Shown here: positions 1 through 9,348 of the stretch, one piece after another
Layout: every line of letters begins with the position of its first letter
Numbering within the stretch: the first letter of the stretch is position 1
Assembly (NCBI RefSeq): GCF_014269035.2
Contig: NZ_JABWRP020000011.1
Location: 1 to 64,000 of the forward strand
Source: Pseudomonas vlassakiae
GTDB lineage: Bacteria > Pseudomonadota > Gammaproteobacteria > Pseudomonadales > Pseudomonadaceae
Length of the DNA: 64,000 bases
Reading direction: 5' to 3'
Program-made: the position numbers and the translations under genes
Notes under the pieces: model-generated
Seen by the model: only the letters and a program-made list of their open reading frames with translations
Databases searched by the model: none
What the model was told of the DNA's origin: nothing

Positions 1-36
1 CGATATGTCGTCGCCGAACCTGGCTGCTTCGAACAT
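1..36 (-). CDS. 5' end of a leftward gene, possibly PAAR/Rhs-type (truncated by window edge)
   Basis: Only 12 codons are in the window, reading MFEAARFGDDIS. An AGGAG ribosome site sits 6-7 bases before the ATG, so this is a credible start. The opening resembles the N-terminus of Pseudomonas PAAR-domain proteins of type VI secretion spikes, which often begin with a similar 'M..AAR.GD.I.H' stretch. That resemblance is from memory and rests on very few residues. Everything downstream lies outside the window, so the product is uncertain. Confidence 0.4.
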   Translation of the reverse strand, partial: MFEAARFGDDIS

Positions 37-41
37 GAGGG

Positions 42-113
42 TTACTCCTGTTCGCCAGAGACAGGATAGCCTGCGACCGGGTCGCGTCGATCCATGTACA
101 TCAGCATCTCCAT
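42..113 (-). CDS. possible small ORF ahead of the truncated edge gene
   Basis: A 23-residue frame (MEMLMYMDRRDPVAGYPVSG, then three more residues) ends with TAA five bases before the ATG of the edge gene. It lies between a good sigma70-like promoter (174-201) and that gene. The frame stays open upstream to about position 152 without a convincing ribosome site, so this could instead be the remnant tail of a decayed gene or an untranslated leader. I do not recognise a family. Confidence 0.2.
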   Translation of the reverse strand: MEMLMYMDRRDPVAGYPVSGEQE

Positions 114-173
114 GAAATGCACGGTGAATGTCTCAATCCAATTGCCGTGTAATCATCCGTGAAAGGCGCTGAG

Positions 174-201
174 TAAATAGGCTCGAGCGTTGTTGTGTCA
201 A
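174..201 (-). promoter_or_regulatory. sigma70-like promoter for the edge gene
   Basis: On the minus strand TTGACA (196-201) is followed by a 16-base spacer and TATTTA (174-179). It points left toward the small ORF and the truncated edge gene. The -35 hexamer matches consensus perfectly and the -10 is weaker. It would give a leader of roughly 130 bases to the ATG at 36. Confidence 0.45.
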
Positions 202-355
202 CTGAGTTCAGGCCTTGTGCGGCGCGGGTTTGAGGGGAGCAAACATGACATCAAAAAGCCACACGCCAGGGAAATCAGTGCCTCCCGAACGAGAGGCAGG
301 CGCTTCTGTTCAATGGCGTTTTTTGTAACGTCAGAAACGTCTGTAGGAAGGATCG

Positions 356-1015
356 TTACCACTGAACCCTTTTTTGCCCAGACAACGCCTGTGGGCCCAG
401 CCACTGTATACCCCTCAATACTGCAGTCAGTCCGGCATCCGGCTGCAAATCGAGCAAAATTGACGCTCGGTGCGTCAGCAGGTCCGCCTCCAGCTTCAGT
501 TCATGCTGCCCCTGCTGCACCAATTGCCCACGCAAGCGCCAGCCAGCAGAGCAATCCATCTCCACCCAGCCCTGCCCCAACCCTAGCGACCACGGCTCAC
601 TCAAGGCCAGATCCGTCACGCCCACCCGCCCCTCGCTGCTTCGACACTGGCGCCCCGAACCCTGCATGCGCAGCGCCCCTTGCCACTGCCCGGCCAGGCG
701 GTAATCCGACAGTGCCGTCGCCTGAGGCGTCAAAGCCGCGGCTTCCAATTGCCAACGCCAGGGCCAGCCTTCGGCGCGCACCAGCCAGGCTTGGCCCTGG
801 AAGCCGATCTGTGCGTTGGCCTGCATGCGCCATGGCTGTATCGTCCAGTACAGTGGCCCAACCGGCCCCACTTGCTGGGCCTGGCCCTGCCACACGCTGC
901 CGCTGACATCACCTGCCGGCAGGCCAGCGCTGCGCATCACCCAGGCAGCCGGTAACTCGACCAACAGGGTCAGCGTGAATACCAACCCGCACCACAGCAG
1001 CCCGCGACGGTTCAT
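356..1015 (-). CDS. gspN: type II secretion protein N
   Basis: GspN is an accessory inner-membrane protein of the type II secretion system. The 219-residue product has an N-terminal membrane anchor (about residues 7-28, LLWCGLVFTLTLLVELPAAWV) and then a beta-rich periplasmic part with W/Q-rich strands typical of T2SSN. The start overlaps the gspM stop by four bases (ATGA), so it is the last, translationally coupled gene of the leftward gspC-N operon. No clear terminator follows. Confidence 0.85.
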   Translation of the reverse strand: MNRRGLLWCGLVFTLTLLVELPAAWVMRSAGLPAGDVSGSVWQGQAQQVGPVGPLYWTIQPWRMQANAQIGFQGQAWLVRAEGWPWRWQLEAAALTPQATALSDYRLAGQWQGALRMQGSGRQCRSSEGRVGVTDLALSEPWSLGLGQGWVEMDCSAGWRLRGQLVQQGQHELKLEADLLTHRASILLDLQPDAGLTAVLRGIQWLGPQALSGQKRVQW

Positions 1016-1398
1016 GGTTGCATCACCAACTCAAAGCGCAGCCCCTTGGCATCCTGCTCCAGCCCCCATTGCAACGGCTGCGCCCCTTCAGCACGCAAGC
1101 TCTGCAACCAGCCCTGCAGCACGCGCTCATCCGCTACCTGCCCCCGCAGCTGCCAGCTTTTGCCTTGCACATCGACATCGGCCAGTTCGATTTGCCGCGA
1201 CTGGGCTGACTGGCGCAGGCGTTCCAGGCTCACGCCCGGGCCACCCTGCAAGCCTGCGGCCTGCACTGCCAGCTCACGCCACTGGCTGAGCTCACGCCAT
1301 TGCGCCAGGCCTTCGCGCACGAACAGAAAGGCCAGCAGCAAGCCGATCAGCCCCCATGCAAACCACAGCCGATGCCGCTGCATCCAGTCCCGATTCAT
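1012..1398 (-). CDS. gspM: type II secretion protein M
   Basis: GspM is a bitopic inner-membrane protein that partners GspL in the assembly platform. I start it at the ATG at 1398 (MNRDWMQRHRLW...), which overlaps the gspL stop as ATGA. A longer in-frame extension to 1479 reads only as shadow. The product is 128 residues: a short cytoplasmic tail, one membrane helix (LWFAWGLIGLLLAFLFV) and a periplasmic ferredoxin-like part. It is shorter than many GspM proteins (about 160-175). Confidence 0.85.
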   Translation of the reverse strand: MNRDWMQRHRLWFAWGLIGLLLAFLFVREGLAQWRELSQWRELAVQAAGLQGGPGVSLERLRQSAQSRQIELADVDVQGKSWQLRGQVADERVLQGWLQSLRAEGAQPLQWGLEQDAKGLRFELVMQP

Positions 1399-2471
1399 GA
1401 GGCCGCTCCCAGGTCGAATACCACCTGCCGGTTCTGTACCTGCACGGCAGCGCCAACCGCACTGGCCATCTCGGCCCATGGCGGCGCGGCGCCATCGCCG
1501 TCCAGGCGCAGGTGCCAGCGTTGCCCATCGAAACGCACGGCCTGCAGCCGCCAGGCGGGGTGATGGCGCAGCCAGGCTTGCAAACGTGCCTGCAGGTCTT
1601 CGAGTTGCCGCTCGCGCACGTGCTGTTGCAGCTGGCTTTCCCGCAGGCGCTTGAGAGCCTGCGCCGCGTGCCGGGGGCTGGCCTGTTCACCGGTGACCGC
1701 CATTACCTGCGCACGCCAGGTCTGCACCTGGCGCCATTGCTGAGTCAGCCACAGGCCGGCCCAAATGCTGGCCAACACCAGGCACGCCGCAAGCAGGCGC
1801 AGCTGCGGCCGCGCCACGCACGGCAGCGAGCGCGGCCGACAGGGTTGATCGAGCAGGCTGGGCAGGTTGTCGAGCGGTGCCAAGGCAGTTGGCCAGATAC
1901 CGGACATAACCCTCTGGGACAGACCCGACCAAGGTTGCTGAGGCAGATCGCCCAAGGCAATGGGCCAGGCCAACCACTGCTCCGGCCCGTCCTCCACCAG
2001 CCCTTTGCACAGCACTAATTCCGGCGTGCACTGCCACTGCCATGCACTGCCCGGCTCGGGTGCTGGCAGCAACTGGAACTCGGCCCAGCAGCTTTCCACT
2101 TGCAGCCCCCATTCGGCACATTGCTCACGCCACGGCTCCAGCAATTGCCGCTCCACCGCCACCAAGCGCAATTGCCCCGCCTGACGCGACAGGCAGGCAC
2201 ACAGGATCTCATCCGGGCTCTGCAGCAAGCGGTCTTCCAGCAACAGCGGCCACTCGTCGCGCTTCAGACCCGGTGGCGCCGCCAGCTGAAACAGGCTGCA
2301 GCATTCGCCGGGGACGATCAGCGCCACCCGTGCCTGCAGGTCCAGCGGGGGCTTGCCCTGCCCTTGGCGATGGGCGCCAGCCGCTTCGACGAGCAGCCAG
2401 TCCCAGACCTCGCCCGGGCGCAGCAACAACCACGGTCGCGCTGTCGCAGATTTGCGCCATTCAAACTTCAT
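1395..2471 (-). CDS. gspL: type II secretion protein L
   Basis: GspL links the cytoplasmic ATPase GspE to the inner-membrane platform. The 358-residue product has an N-terminal actin-like cytoplasmic domain (about 1-215), one membrane helix (LRLLAACLVLASIWAGLWLT, about 225-245), and a periplasmic domain with a coiled-coil-like stretch (LKRLRESQLQQHVRERQLED). It overlaps gspJ upstream and gspM downstream by four bases each. GspK, normally encoded just before gspL, is missing here and lies at 13.3-14.3 kb. Confidence 0.92.
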   Translation of the reverse strand: MKFEWRKSATARPWLLLRPGEVWDWLLVEAAGAHRQGQGKPPLDLQARVALIVPGECCSLFQLAAPPGLKRDEWPLLLEDRLLQSPDEILCACLSRQAGQLRLVAVERQLLEPWREQCAEWGLQVESCWAEFQLLPAPEPGSAWQWQCTPELVLCKGLVEDGPEQWLAWPIALGDLPQQPWSGLSQRVMSGIWPTALAPLDNLPSLLDQPCRPRSLPCVARPQLRLLAACLVLASIWAGLWLTQQWRQVQTWRAQVMAVTGEQASPRHAAQALKRLRESQLQQHVRERQLEDLQARLQAWLRHHPAWRLQAVRFDGQRWHLRLDGDGAAPPWAEMASAVGAAVQVQNRQVVFDLGAAS

Positions 2472-3058
2472 GAGCGCCCCCAGGGCAGAACAAAGGTGCA
2501 GACATACGGTGCTCCATCACGCTGCAATTCCAGGCGCACGCCACGGCCGGGGTGCGCGGGTTGATCGGAGGGCCAGGGCAGCCAGCGGCCACCCTGGTGG
2601 TAAAGCACGTTGATCGCGCTGACCTGCGGCAGTTGCTCGCGCAATTCCCAGTGCGGCTCGCTGGCGGCGTAGAGCTCGGCCGAGCTTTCCAGCAGCAGGC
2701 GTTGCTCACGCGCATCGAAGCGCAGGCGCTGGCGTTGCAGGCGCGAACCGCCCTCGGCCTCGGGCAAGGCGGCGGCAGCCACCCACAGCAACTGCTGGCG
2801 GTCGGCCTGCCAGTCGAGCCAGCGGCTGGCCAGGGGCAGGCGCTGTTCGTACAGACGGCGCAGCACCGGGCTGTCGAAGCGCCGCTCCAGGGCCAGGCAG
2901 AACTCCAGCACGCTGGTTTCCTGGGTGTTCACCTGCAGCCGCTCGCGCACCTTGAGCCAGCCATTGACCAACGCCGACAGCATGACCCCGAGCAGCGCGG
3001 TCAGGGCCATGGCCACCATCAGTTCGATCAGGGTCAACCCTGCCTGGCGCCGCTTCAT
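2468..3058 (-). CDS. gspJ: type II secretion minor pseudopilin J
   Basis: This is a minor pseudopilin that forms the tip of the T2SS pseudopilus with GspI, GspK and GspH. The 196-residue protein opens with a type III prepilin leader, MKRRQAG|LTLIELMVAMALT, with the peptidase site after Gly7 and the conserved Glu at +5 of the mature protein. The start overlaps the gspI stop (ATGA). No prepilin peptidase gene is present in the window, so processing must use a distant PilD. Confidence 0.93.
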   Translation of the reverse strand: MKRRQAGLTLIELMVAMALTALLGVMLSALVNGWLKVRERLQVNTQETSVLEFCLALERRFDSPVLRRLYEQRLPLASRWLDWQADRQQLLWVAAAALPEAEGGSRLQRQRLRFDAREQRLLLESSAELYAASEPHWELREQLPQVSAINVLYHQGGRWLPWPSDQPAHPGRGVRLELQRDGAPYVCTFVLPWGRS

Positions 3059-3423
3059 GGCTGCTCCAGAAAAACGGTGTATTGCCCGAGTGGCAGGCGC
3101 TGGTCGCGGTCGGCATACAACTGCAATTCGCCACGGCGCAGATCACGCACACCGGTACGGCGCAGCTGCATCTGCCAATGGCAGGCCTGGCCACCCTGGC
3201 TGAGCACACCCTCGACCTGGTTGCTGGCCGGCCAGTATTGCTCGACGGTGAAGCGCGCCTGCAGCTCGCGCGCACACAGCACGCCCAGACGATGCTGCTG
3301 CACGTTGTCCTGCACCGCCAGGCGCTGGCGCAACACCTGGCTGGTGATGACCGCCAGCACCGCGGCGATCGCCAGGGCCACGGTCACTTCCAGCAAGGTG
3401 AACCCGCGCTGCCTGCGCGTCAT
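3055..3423 (-). CDS. gspI: type II secretion minor pseudopilin I
   Basis: This is a small minor pseudopilin of 122 residues starting MTRRQRG|FTLLEVTVALAIAAV, with a prepilin peptidase site after Gly7 and Glu+5. The ATG at 3423 overlaps the gspH stop by four bases (ATGA). An in-frame extension upstream to 3564 lies inside gspH and is rejected. It pairs with GspJ and GspK at the pseudopilus tip. Confidence 0.92.
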   Translation of the reverse strand: MTRRQRGFTLLEVTVALAIAAVLAVITSQVLRQRLAVQDNVQQHRLGVLCARELQARFTVEQYWPASNQVEGVLSQGGQACHWQMQLRRTGVRDLRRGELQLYADRDQRLPLGQYTVFLEQP

Positions 3424-3857
3424 GGCGCCATCGCCACGTGCAACTGGCCGTCGCGGCCCCACTCCCAACGCTGGCTGCCGCCGGCCCAGCGCCAGCTCAC
3501 CGAACCCGGCTGCGCCCAGCCCTGCGGGGTGAACAGCACACGCGGCTGGGCGCTGGCCGGCCAATCCGGGCGCAGGCCCTTTGGCCAGTCAGCCGGGGCG
3601 CCTGCCTCGACCACCCAGCCATCGCCGTCACGGCGCACGAACTCAGGCCGCTGGCCAGTCCAGCGCAATCCGCGCAGCTGCCCGGCGTGCCGGGCCAGCG
3701 CGGCCTGGATGCGGGTTTCAATGGCCAGGCGCTGCAGGGCCTGATCGACGCCGGACTTGCTGCTGTCGAGCCAGGCCACCGCCATGCTGGTCATAAGCCC
3801 TGCGATGGCCAGTACCACAAGCAATTCGAGCAAGCTGAAGCCGCGCTGGCCTGGCAT
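3420..3857 (-). CDS. gspH: type II secretion minor pseudopilin H
   Basis: This 145-residue minor pseudopilin has the leader MPGQRG|FSLLELLVVLAIAGL (cleavage after Gly6, Glu+5) and a beta-rich C-terminal domain with many Trp and Arg residues. It starts three bases after the gspG stop and overlaps gspI by ATGA. It is predicted to connect the tip complex to the major pseudopilin rod. Confidence 0.92.
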   Translation of the reverse strand: MPGQRGFSLLELLVVLAIAGLMTSMAVAWLDSSKSGVDQALQRLAIETRIQAALARHAGQLRGLRWTGQRPEFVRRDGDGWVVEAGAPADWPKGLRPDWPASAQPRVLFTPQGWAQPGSVSWRWAGGSQRWEWGRDGQLHVAMAP

Positions 3858-3860
3858 GCG

Positions 3861-4295
3861 TCAGAGCGCCCAGTTGCCCAGGTCGGCATCCTGGCCTTCG
3901 CCACCGGGCACGCCATCGGCACCCAGCGAATACACATCGACCCGCCCATGTTCACCGGGCATGCGGTACTGGTACGGGGTGCCCCAAGGGTCTTCCGGCA
4001 GGCGACGCACGTAGCCGTCGCTACGCCAGCTGCGTGGCAGCGGTTCCTGGGTCGGCTTCTTTACCAGGGCGGCCAGGCCCTGTTCGTTGCTGGGGAAGCG
4101 CAGGTTGTCCAGGCGATACATGTCCAGCGCCTGCTCCAGGGTCGCCAGGTCGGCCATGACCTTCTGTTTCATGGCCTTGTCCTGGTTGCCCAGCACGCTG
4201 GGCGCGACCACGGCGATCAGCAGGCCGATGATGAAGATCACCACCATGATCTCCATCAGGGTGAAGCCGCGCTGGCGTTTGCGTCGATGCTGCAT
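3861..4295 (-). CDS. gspG: type II secretion major pseudopilin G
   Basis: This is the major subunit of the pseudopilus. I choose the ATG at 4295 (MQHRRKRQRG|FTLMEIMVVIFII) because an AAGGAG site lies just upstream. A GTG at 4316 would put that site inside the gene. The 144-residue protein has Glu+5 and the C-terminal region typical of GspG (DPWGTPYQYRMPGEHG, SLGADGVPGGEGQDADLGNW), which includes calcium-binding residues. It follows gspF by 17 bases. Confidence 0.95.
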   Translation of the reverse strand: MQHRRKRQRGFTLMEIMVVIFIIGLLIAVVAPSVLGNQDKAMKQKVMADLATLEQALDMYRLDNLRFPSNEQGLAALVKKPTQEPLPRSWRSDGYVRRLPEDPWGTPYQYRMPGEHGRVDVYSLGADGVPGGEGQDADLGNWAL

Positions 4296-4312
4296 GGAAA
4301 TGCTCCTTGTGT

Positions 4313-5515
4313 TCACAGTTGCAGGCCCTGGTTGAGTTGCATGATCGGTAGCAGCACCGCCAGCACGATGAACAGCACCACGGCGCCCATCACCAGGATC
4401 ATCAGGGGTTCGAAAAGCGCCATCGCGGTGTCCACCTGGCGGGCGAAGCCGCGCTCCTGGTCGTCGGCCACGCGTTCGAGCATGTCGGCCAGGGTGCCGC
4501 TGGCCTCACCGCTGCCGACCATGTTCACCAGCAGTGGCGGAAACTGCTGACTGGCATCCAGGGCGCGATGCAGGCTGGTGCCGCCCTGCACGTGCTGGCG
4601 CACCTGCTCCATGGCCTGGCGAATGCGCCGGTTGCCGACGGTCTCGGTGGCCACCTGCAGGGCTTCGAGCAGGGCCACGCCACTGCTGCAGAGGATCGCC
4701 AGGCTGCGTGCCAGGCGGGCGCTTTCCAGCACCTGCAGCAACACGCCGAGACGCGGCAGGCGTAGCAGCAGTTCATCACGGCGCAGGCACCAGTGCGGCT
4801 TGCGCAGCAGCCAGCTGCCCAGCACACCGGAAAGCAGCGCCAGCCCCAATAACCACGGGCCGGCATGCACCAGGCCCTGGCTCAGGCCGATCAGCAGCGA
4901 AGTGATCAACGGCAGGCTTTGGCCCGCGTGGGCGAACTGTTCGGTGAGCTTGGGCACGACGAAGGTCATCAGGCCAACCACCACCGCCAGCGACACGCCC
5001 ATCAGCACGCAGGGGTAGATCAGTGCAGTGCGCGCTTTGTGCTGCTGGCGTTGTACCTGTTCGAGGTGATCGGCCAGGCGAGTCAGCACCTGGGCCAGGC
5101 GCCCGGAGCGCTCGCCGGCCTCGACCAGCGCGCAGTACAAACCAGTGAATGGCGCACCTTGCCGGGCGAGGCTGCGAGCCAGACCAAGGCCTTCGGCGAG
5201 CGAGCCGCGCAGGGCCACCAGCACGGCATGCAGGGCCGGTTCGCGCAGCTGCCGTTCCAGCGTGGCCAGGGCATCGACCAGGGGGATACCCGCGCCGGTC
5301 AGCGTCGCCAACTGGCGCGTCAGCTCGCACAACTGCGCACGGCTCAGGCGCTGACGGCGCGGTTGCCGGCTGCCGGCCTCATGGCGTTGGAGCTGGCGCG
5401 GGAACAAGCCTTGCTCGCGCAGCAACTGGCGCGCATGGCGTTCGCTGTCAGCCTGCAGGCTGGCCTTGTGGGTCTTGCCGGCGAGGTCGACGGCCTGGTA
5501 GCGGAAGGTCGGCAT
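4313..5515 (-). CDS. gspF: type II secretion platform protein F
   Basis: GspF is the polytopic inner-membrane core of the T2SS assembly platform. The 400-residue protein has two T2SSF domains, each followed by hydrophobic segments (around residues 165-190, 215-235 and 365-395). Family signatures include FPRQL near residue 40, GxPLVDALATLE, GERSGRL and the second-copy GSGEASGTLADML. It lies three bases after gspE. Confidence 0.95.
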   Translation of the reverse strand: MPTFRYQAVDLAGKTHKASLQADSERHARQLLREQGLFPRQLQRHEAGSRQPRRQRLSRAQLCELTRQLATLTGAGIPLVDALATLERQLREPALHAVLVALRGSLAEGLGLARSLARQGAPFTGLYCALVEAGERSGRLAQVLTRLADHLEQVQRQQHKARTALIYPCVLMGVSLAVVVGLMTFVVPKLTEQFAHAGQSLPLITSLLIGLSQGLVHAGPWLLGLALLSGVLGSWLLRKPHWCLRRDELLLRLPRLGVLLQVLESARLARSLAILCSSGVALLEALQVATETVGNRRIRQAMEQVRQHVQGGTSLHRALDASQQFPPLLVNMVGSGEASGTLADMLERVADDQERGFARQVDTAMALFEPLMILVMGAVVLFIVLAVLLPIMQLNQGLQL

Positions 5516-5518
5516 GGG

Positions 5519-6970
5519 TCAGCCCTGTACCACGCGCAGCACTTCGGCCAGGCTGGTTTCGCCGCGGGCCAGGCAGTCGCTGGCCATCGCCACCAGGCTT
5601 TGCCGGCGTTCCGCCAGGTAGTCCTGCATGGCCAGTTCGCTCGCGCCTTCGTACAGCAGGCCGACCAGGCCGGCGTCCAGTTCGATGAATTCGTAGAGCC
5701 CCAGGCGGCCGACATAGCCACTGCCCTGGCATCGCTCACAACCGACCGCGTGATAGCTACTGTGCAGCGCCGCCAGCTCCGGCCACAGGGCGCGCTCGGC
5801 CGGTTGCAATGGCTGCGCGACGGCGCACTGGCACAGGCGCCTGACCAGGCGCTGGGCCAATACGCCGCGCAGGCACGAGGCGATCAGGAAGGGTTCGATG
5901 CCCATGTCGCGCAGGCGGGTGACGGCGCCAACCGCGCTGTTGGTGTGCAGCGTCGACAACACCAGGTGGCCAGTGAGGCTGGCTTGCGCGGCGATCTGCG
6001 CGGTCTCCTGGTCGCGAATTTCACCGAGCATGATCACGTCCGGGTCCTGGCGCAGGATGGCGCGCAGGCCGCTGGCGAAGGTCAGCCCGGCGCGTGGGTT
6101 GATGGCGGTCTGGCCGATGCCGGCGATGGCGTACTCGACCGGGTCTTCGACGGTGAGGATGTTACGGCTGCCGTCATTGAGGCTGTTGAGGCTGGCGTAC
6201 AGCGTGGTGGTCTTGCCCGAACCGGTCGGGCCGGTGGACAGGACGATACCGTTTGGCCGCGCCAGGCAACTGCGCAGGCCTTGCAACACGGCGGCGGGCA
6301 TACCGAGGTTGGCAAGCGCCAGCAGGCTGGCCTGTTTGTCTAGCACCCGCATCACCACGCGCTCGCCATGAATACCGGGCAACGTCGACACTCGCACATC
6401 CACCTCCCGGCCGGCCGCGCGCAAGGTGATGCGGCCATCCTGGGGCTGGCGCTTTTCGGCAATGTCCAGCCGGGCCATGACCTTGATCCGCGACACCAGC
6501 ATCGCCGACAGCGCCCGCGGCGGGCGCAGCACCTCACGCAAGTGGCCGTCGACGCGCAGGCGCACCACCAGGCTCTGCTCGAAGGTTTCGATATGGATGT
6601 CCGAGGCACGCAGGCGCAGCGCCTGGCCGAACAGGCCGTTGATCAGGCGGATCACCGGGGCTTCGTCGTCGCTTTCGAGCAGGTCTTCGATGCGCGGCAT
6701 TTCGCTCATCAGGCTGTCCAGGTCGACCTGTTCGCCAATGCCTTCGATCAGCGCTTCGGTCGCGCCAGCGCCAGCCTCATAAAGCTGGCCAAGGCGCTCA
6801 TCGAACGCCGCAGGCTCCAGGTACTCCAGCGCCAGGGGCCGACCATGCACGCGCAGCAGTTCCTGCAACTGGTCGCTGTCGGCGTCGCGACGCAGCCACA
6901 GACGCCAGCCTTGCTCGGCCGGCGCCATGGCCAGCCCGGCCTGGCGGGCCAGGCGATACGGCAGCATCAC
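5519..6970 (-). CDS. gspE: type II secretion ATPase E
   Basis: This is the hexameric cytoplasmic ATPase that powers pseudopilus assembly. The 483-residue protein has an N1E/N2E region, a Walker A motif ([15 protein letters not shown]), an Asp box (RASDIHIE), a Walker B region ([20 protein letters not shown]) and a His box ([11 protein letters not shown]). A CxxC pair ([12 protein letters not shown]) is visible, and the family's four-cysteine zinc site appears partly kept (CQCAVAQ ... CERC). It overlaps gspD by ATGA. Confidence 0.96.
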   Translation of the reverse strand: MMLPYRLARQAGLAMAPAEQGWRLWLRRDADSDQLQELLRVHGRPLALEYLEPAAFDERLGQLYEAGAGATEALIEGIGEQVDLDSLMSEMPRIEDLLESDDEAPVIRLINGLFGQALRLRASDIHIETFEQSLVVRLRVDGHLREVLRPPRALSAMLVSRIKVMARLDIAEKRQPQDGRITLRAAGREVDVRVSTLPGIHGERVVMRVLDKQASLLALANLGMPAAVLQGLRSCLARPNGIVLSTGPTGSGKTTTLYASLNSLNDGSRNILTVEDPVEYAIAGIGQTAINPRAGLTFASGLRAILRQDPDVIMLGEIRDQETAQIAAQASLTGHLVLSTLHTNSAVGAVTRLRDMGIEPFLIASCLRGVLAQRLVRRLCQCAVAQPLQPAERALWPELAALHSSYHAVGCERCQGSGYVGRLGLYEFIELDAGLVGLLYEGASELAMQDYLAERRQSLVAMASDCLARGETSLAEVLRVVQG

Positions 6971-8922
6971 CAGTTACCGCCTTCGAGGCGTGCGCGGCTG
7001 GCGGGGAACACCTGCAACAACGGGGTGCCCTCGGCCAGTTCGGGCAACTGCAGCGGCGTGGTTTGCTGCAGGGTGCGGTACTTGCCTTCACTGAGGCTCG
7101 CCAGGCTCGGCCCGTCGCGCAGGATGCGTGGGCGGATGAACACCATCAGGTTCTGCTTGGTGTTCTTGCTCGCGTCGGAACGGAACAGCCGGCCCAGGTA
7201 AGGAATGTCACCGAGCAACGGCACGCGCTGGTCACTGGTGCTGAGCTCGTCGCTGATCAGGCCGCCGAGGATGACCAGGCCATTGTCCTCGACCATGACC
7301 TTGGTCTTGATCTCGCGCTTGTTGGTGATCACGTCGCTCGCAGCGCGGGATTCGGCGATCGAAGAAACTTCCTGAACGATGTCCAGGCGCACGCTGTTGT
7401 CGACGTTGATCTGTGGCTTGATGCGCAGCTTCACCCCCACTTCCTTGCGCTCGATGGTCTGGTAGGGGTTGGTGTTGTTCTGGGTCACCGAGCCGGTCAC
7501 GAACGGCACCTCCTGGCCCACCAGGATCGATGCCTCGGCGTTGTCCAGTGTGAGCAGGGTTGGCGTCGACAGCAGGTTGAAGCCGCTCTTGCCCTTGAGT
7601 GCGTTGATCAGCATGGCGAAGTTGAAACCGCCGCCGATGTGACCGAAGCCGGCCGTGGCGCCCGTAGTGGAGGACAGCAGCTCGCCGAGTGCCTCGTTGT
7701 CACCACTGGCCGCCGCACCTGCGATGTTGGCGATGTTCACGCCGTTGCTGCCAAAGTTGACGATGCCGGCGCCGAACTTCTCATCGGCGAACAACCACTG
7801 CACGCCCAGTTCCTGGGCCTGTATATCGGACACCTCGGCGATGATCGCCTCGACCACCACCTGGGCACGGCGGATGTCCAGCTGTTCGACGATCGAGCGG
7901 TAGGCCGCCAGTTCACTGTCGGGGCCGACCATGACCACAGCGTTGGTGCCCTCTTCGTATTCCAGGCGGATGCCCGAGTCGCTGGCAGCCGCCATCACCG
8001 GCCGCGCCTTGCCCTCCCCTTCGCCCGCCGCTTCGCCGGGCACCGCGCCTTCCTGGCTGAGGCCACGCAGCACCTTGACCACTTCCGCGGCGTTGGCATG
8101 GCGCAGGTACATGACCTGGGTGTTGCTGCTGTGCTGGTTGTCGCTGGGGCGGTCGAGCTGGCCGAGCAATGCCCGCACCCGGTCGGTGCTGCCACGGACC
8201 AGCAAGGCATTGCTGCGCGGGTCGGCGACCACCTGGGTGCTGTCGGCGCCCTGTTCGCGGGCCAGCAGGCGGGTGAGCAGCTGCGCGGTGTCGGCAGCGC
8301 TGGCGTGGCGCAATGGCATCACCTGTAGCGGCTCGTCGCTCACCTGGTCGAGCTGGCGCAGCAGGCTGTCGATGCGTTCGAGGTTGCTGCGCCAGTCGGT
8401 GACCACCAACAGGTTGGCTGCCGGATACGGCGTGATCACCCCGACCCTGGCGTCGATCAGCGGCTTGAGGATGCCGAGCATCTGCTCGCTGGCGGCATTG
8501 CGCACATTGAACACCCGGGTGGCCACGCCGTCGCTGCCTGCGCTCGGTTTGCCAGCGGGTTCGACCGGCACCGGCTCCAGGCGCGCGGCCTGGTCGGGGA
8601 CAATCTTGACGCTGCCGTTGGGCAGGTCGACAGCCGCATAGCCCTGGGCACGCAACTGGGCGAGGAAAATGTCGTAGATGGCATCGGCGTCGTGGCGGTC
8701 GACGGTGCGCACGGTGACCTTGCCCTTGACCCGCGGGTCGACGATGAAGGTGGTGCCGGTGATGCGCGACACGCTGTCGATGAACTCGCCCAGTTCGGTG
8801 TCGACGAAGTTCACCTCGTACAGCGGTGTGCCGTTTTCATCGAAGGTGTCCGGCTCTTGCGCCCAGGCGAGAGACAGGCCCAGGCTCAAGGCTGCGGCCA
8901 CGCAGTATCTGGCAAACATCAT
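6967..8922 (-). CDS. gspD: type II secretion secretin D
   Basis: GspD is the outer-membrane secretin channel. The 651-residue precursor has a signal peptide ending ...[11 protein letters not shown], then N0-N3 periplasmic domains ([62 protein letters not shown]) and the secretin core ([41 protein letters not shown]). Two adjacent ATGs follow the gspC stop directly. No pilotin gene (gspS) is nearby. Confidence 0.96.
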   Translation of the reverse strand: MMFARYCVAAALSLGLSLAWAQEPDTFDENGTPLYEVNFVDTELGEFIDSVSRITGTTFIVDPRVKGKVTVRTVDRHDADAIYDIFLAQLRAQGYAAVDLPNGSVKIVPDQAARLEPVPVEPAGKPSAGSDGVATRVFNVRNAASEQMLGILKPLIDARVGVITPYPAANLLVVTDWRSNLERIDSLLRQLDQVSDEPLQVMPLRHASAADTAQLLTRLLAREQGADSTQVVADPRSNALLVRGSTDRVRALLGQLDRPSDNQHSSNTQVMYLRHANAAEVVKVLRGLSQEGAVPGEAAGEGEGKARPVMAAASDSGIRLEYEEGTNAVVMVGPDSELAAYRSIVEQLDIRRAQVVVEAIIAEVSDIQAQELGVQWLFADEKFGAGIVNFGSNGVNIANIAGAAASGDNEALGELLSSTTGATAGFGHIGGGFNFAMLINALKGKSGFNLLSTPTLLTLDNAEASILVGQEVPFVTGSVTQNNTNPYQTIERKEVGVKLRIKPQINVDNSVRLDIVQEVSSIAESRAASDVITNKREIKTKVMVEDNGLVILGGLISDELSTSDQRVPLLGDIPYLGRLFRSDASKNTKQNLMVFIRPRILRDGPSLASLSEGKYRTLQQTTPLQLPELAEGTPLLQVFPASRARLEGGNW

Positions 8923-9348
8923 TCATCCTTGCCGCTTGAAGCCGGTCACGGCAGGGCGTGGCGGCCAGGGCAGGCGTTCGCGCCGCCCCTGGTTGTCGAA
9001 AATCAGGCCATCGGCATCGATGTCCTGCAATACGATGCCCGGCGCCAGGCGTTGACCGCGGCCGAGGGTGCGAACCTGCTGGCCATAGCGCAGCACCACC
9101 ACGCTGGCCGACCACGGCTGGGCCTTGAGGCCGCCGAGGTACTGCAACGGCAGGCGGGTGATGGCAATCGCGCCGTCATCGACCGTTGGCCGCCAGTGAC
9201 CGATCAGCAGGCCAGGTAGCGGAGTGGTGGCGACCTGCGCCGGGCTGGCCGGTTGCGGCTGGCGGCTCAGTTGCAACACGCACTGGGCGGCCAGCCAGCC
9301 GGCCAGGGTCAGCAGGCCGCCAGTCATCAGGCGTGAAGCCCGGCTCAC
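8923..9348 (-). CDS. gspC: type II secretion protein C (short form)
   Basis: GspC bridges the secretin and the inner-membrane platform. The GTG at 9348 overlaps the upstream stop as GTGA and gives a basic cytoplasmic tail before the membrane helix (LLTLAGWLAAQCVLQL). An ATG at 9327 is the alternative. The roughly 141-residue product has an HR domain (LGRGQRLAPGIVLQDIDADG, FDNQGRRERL) but stops after it: the PDZ or coiled-coil C-terminal domain of long GspC proteins is absent. Confidence 0.85.
   Translation of the reverse strand: MSRASRLMTGGLLTLAGWLAAQCVLQLSRQPQPASPAQVATTPLPGLLIGHWRPTVDDGAIAITRLPLQYLGGLKAQPWSASVVVLRYGQQVRTLGRGQRLAPGIVLQDIDADGLIFDNQGRRERLPWPPRPAVTGFKRQG

Larger units (their letters stand above)
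37..355. other. intergenic stretch, less GC-rich than its surroundings
   Basis: This gap lies between the edge gene and the end of gspN. Besides the candidate promoter and small ORF listed separately, I see no supported gene, RNA or strong terminator. A 68-codon leftward frame (198-404) overlaps the end of gspN and looks spurious. Confidence 0.5.

Noticed and set aside
198..404. 68-codon leftward frame downstream of gspN
   Set aside because: It begins with GTG inside gspN and shows no family resemblance; the coding case is weak.
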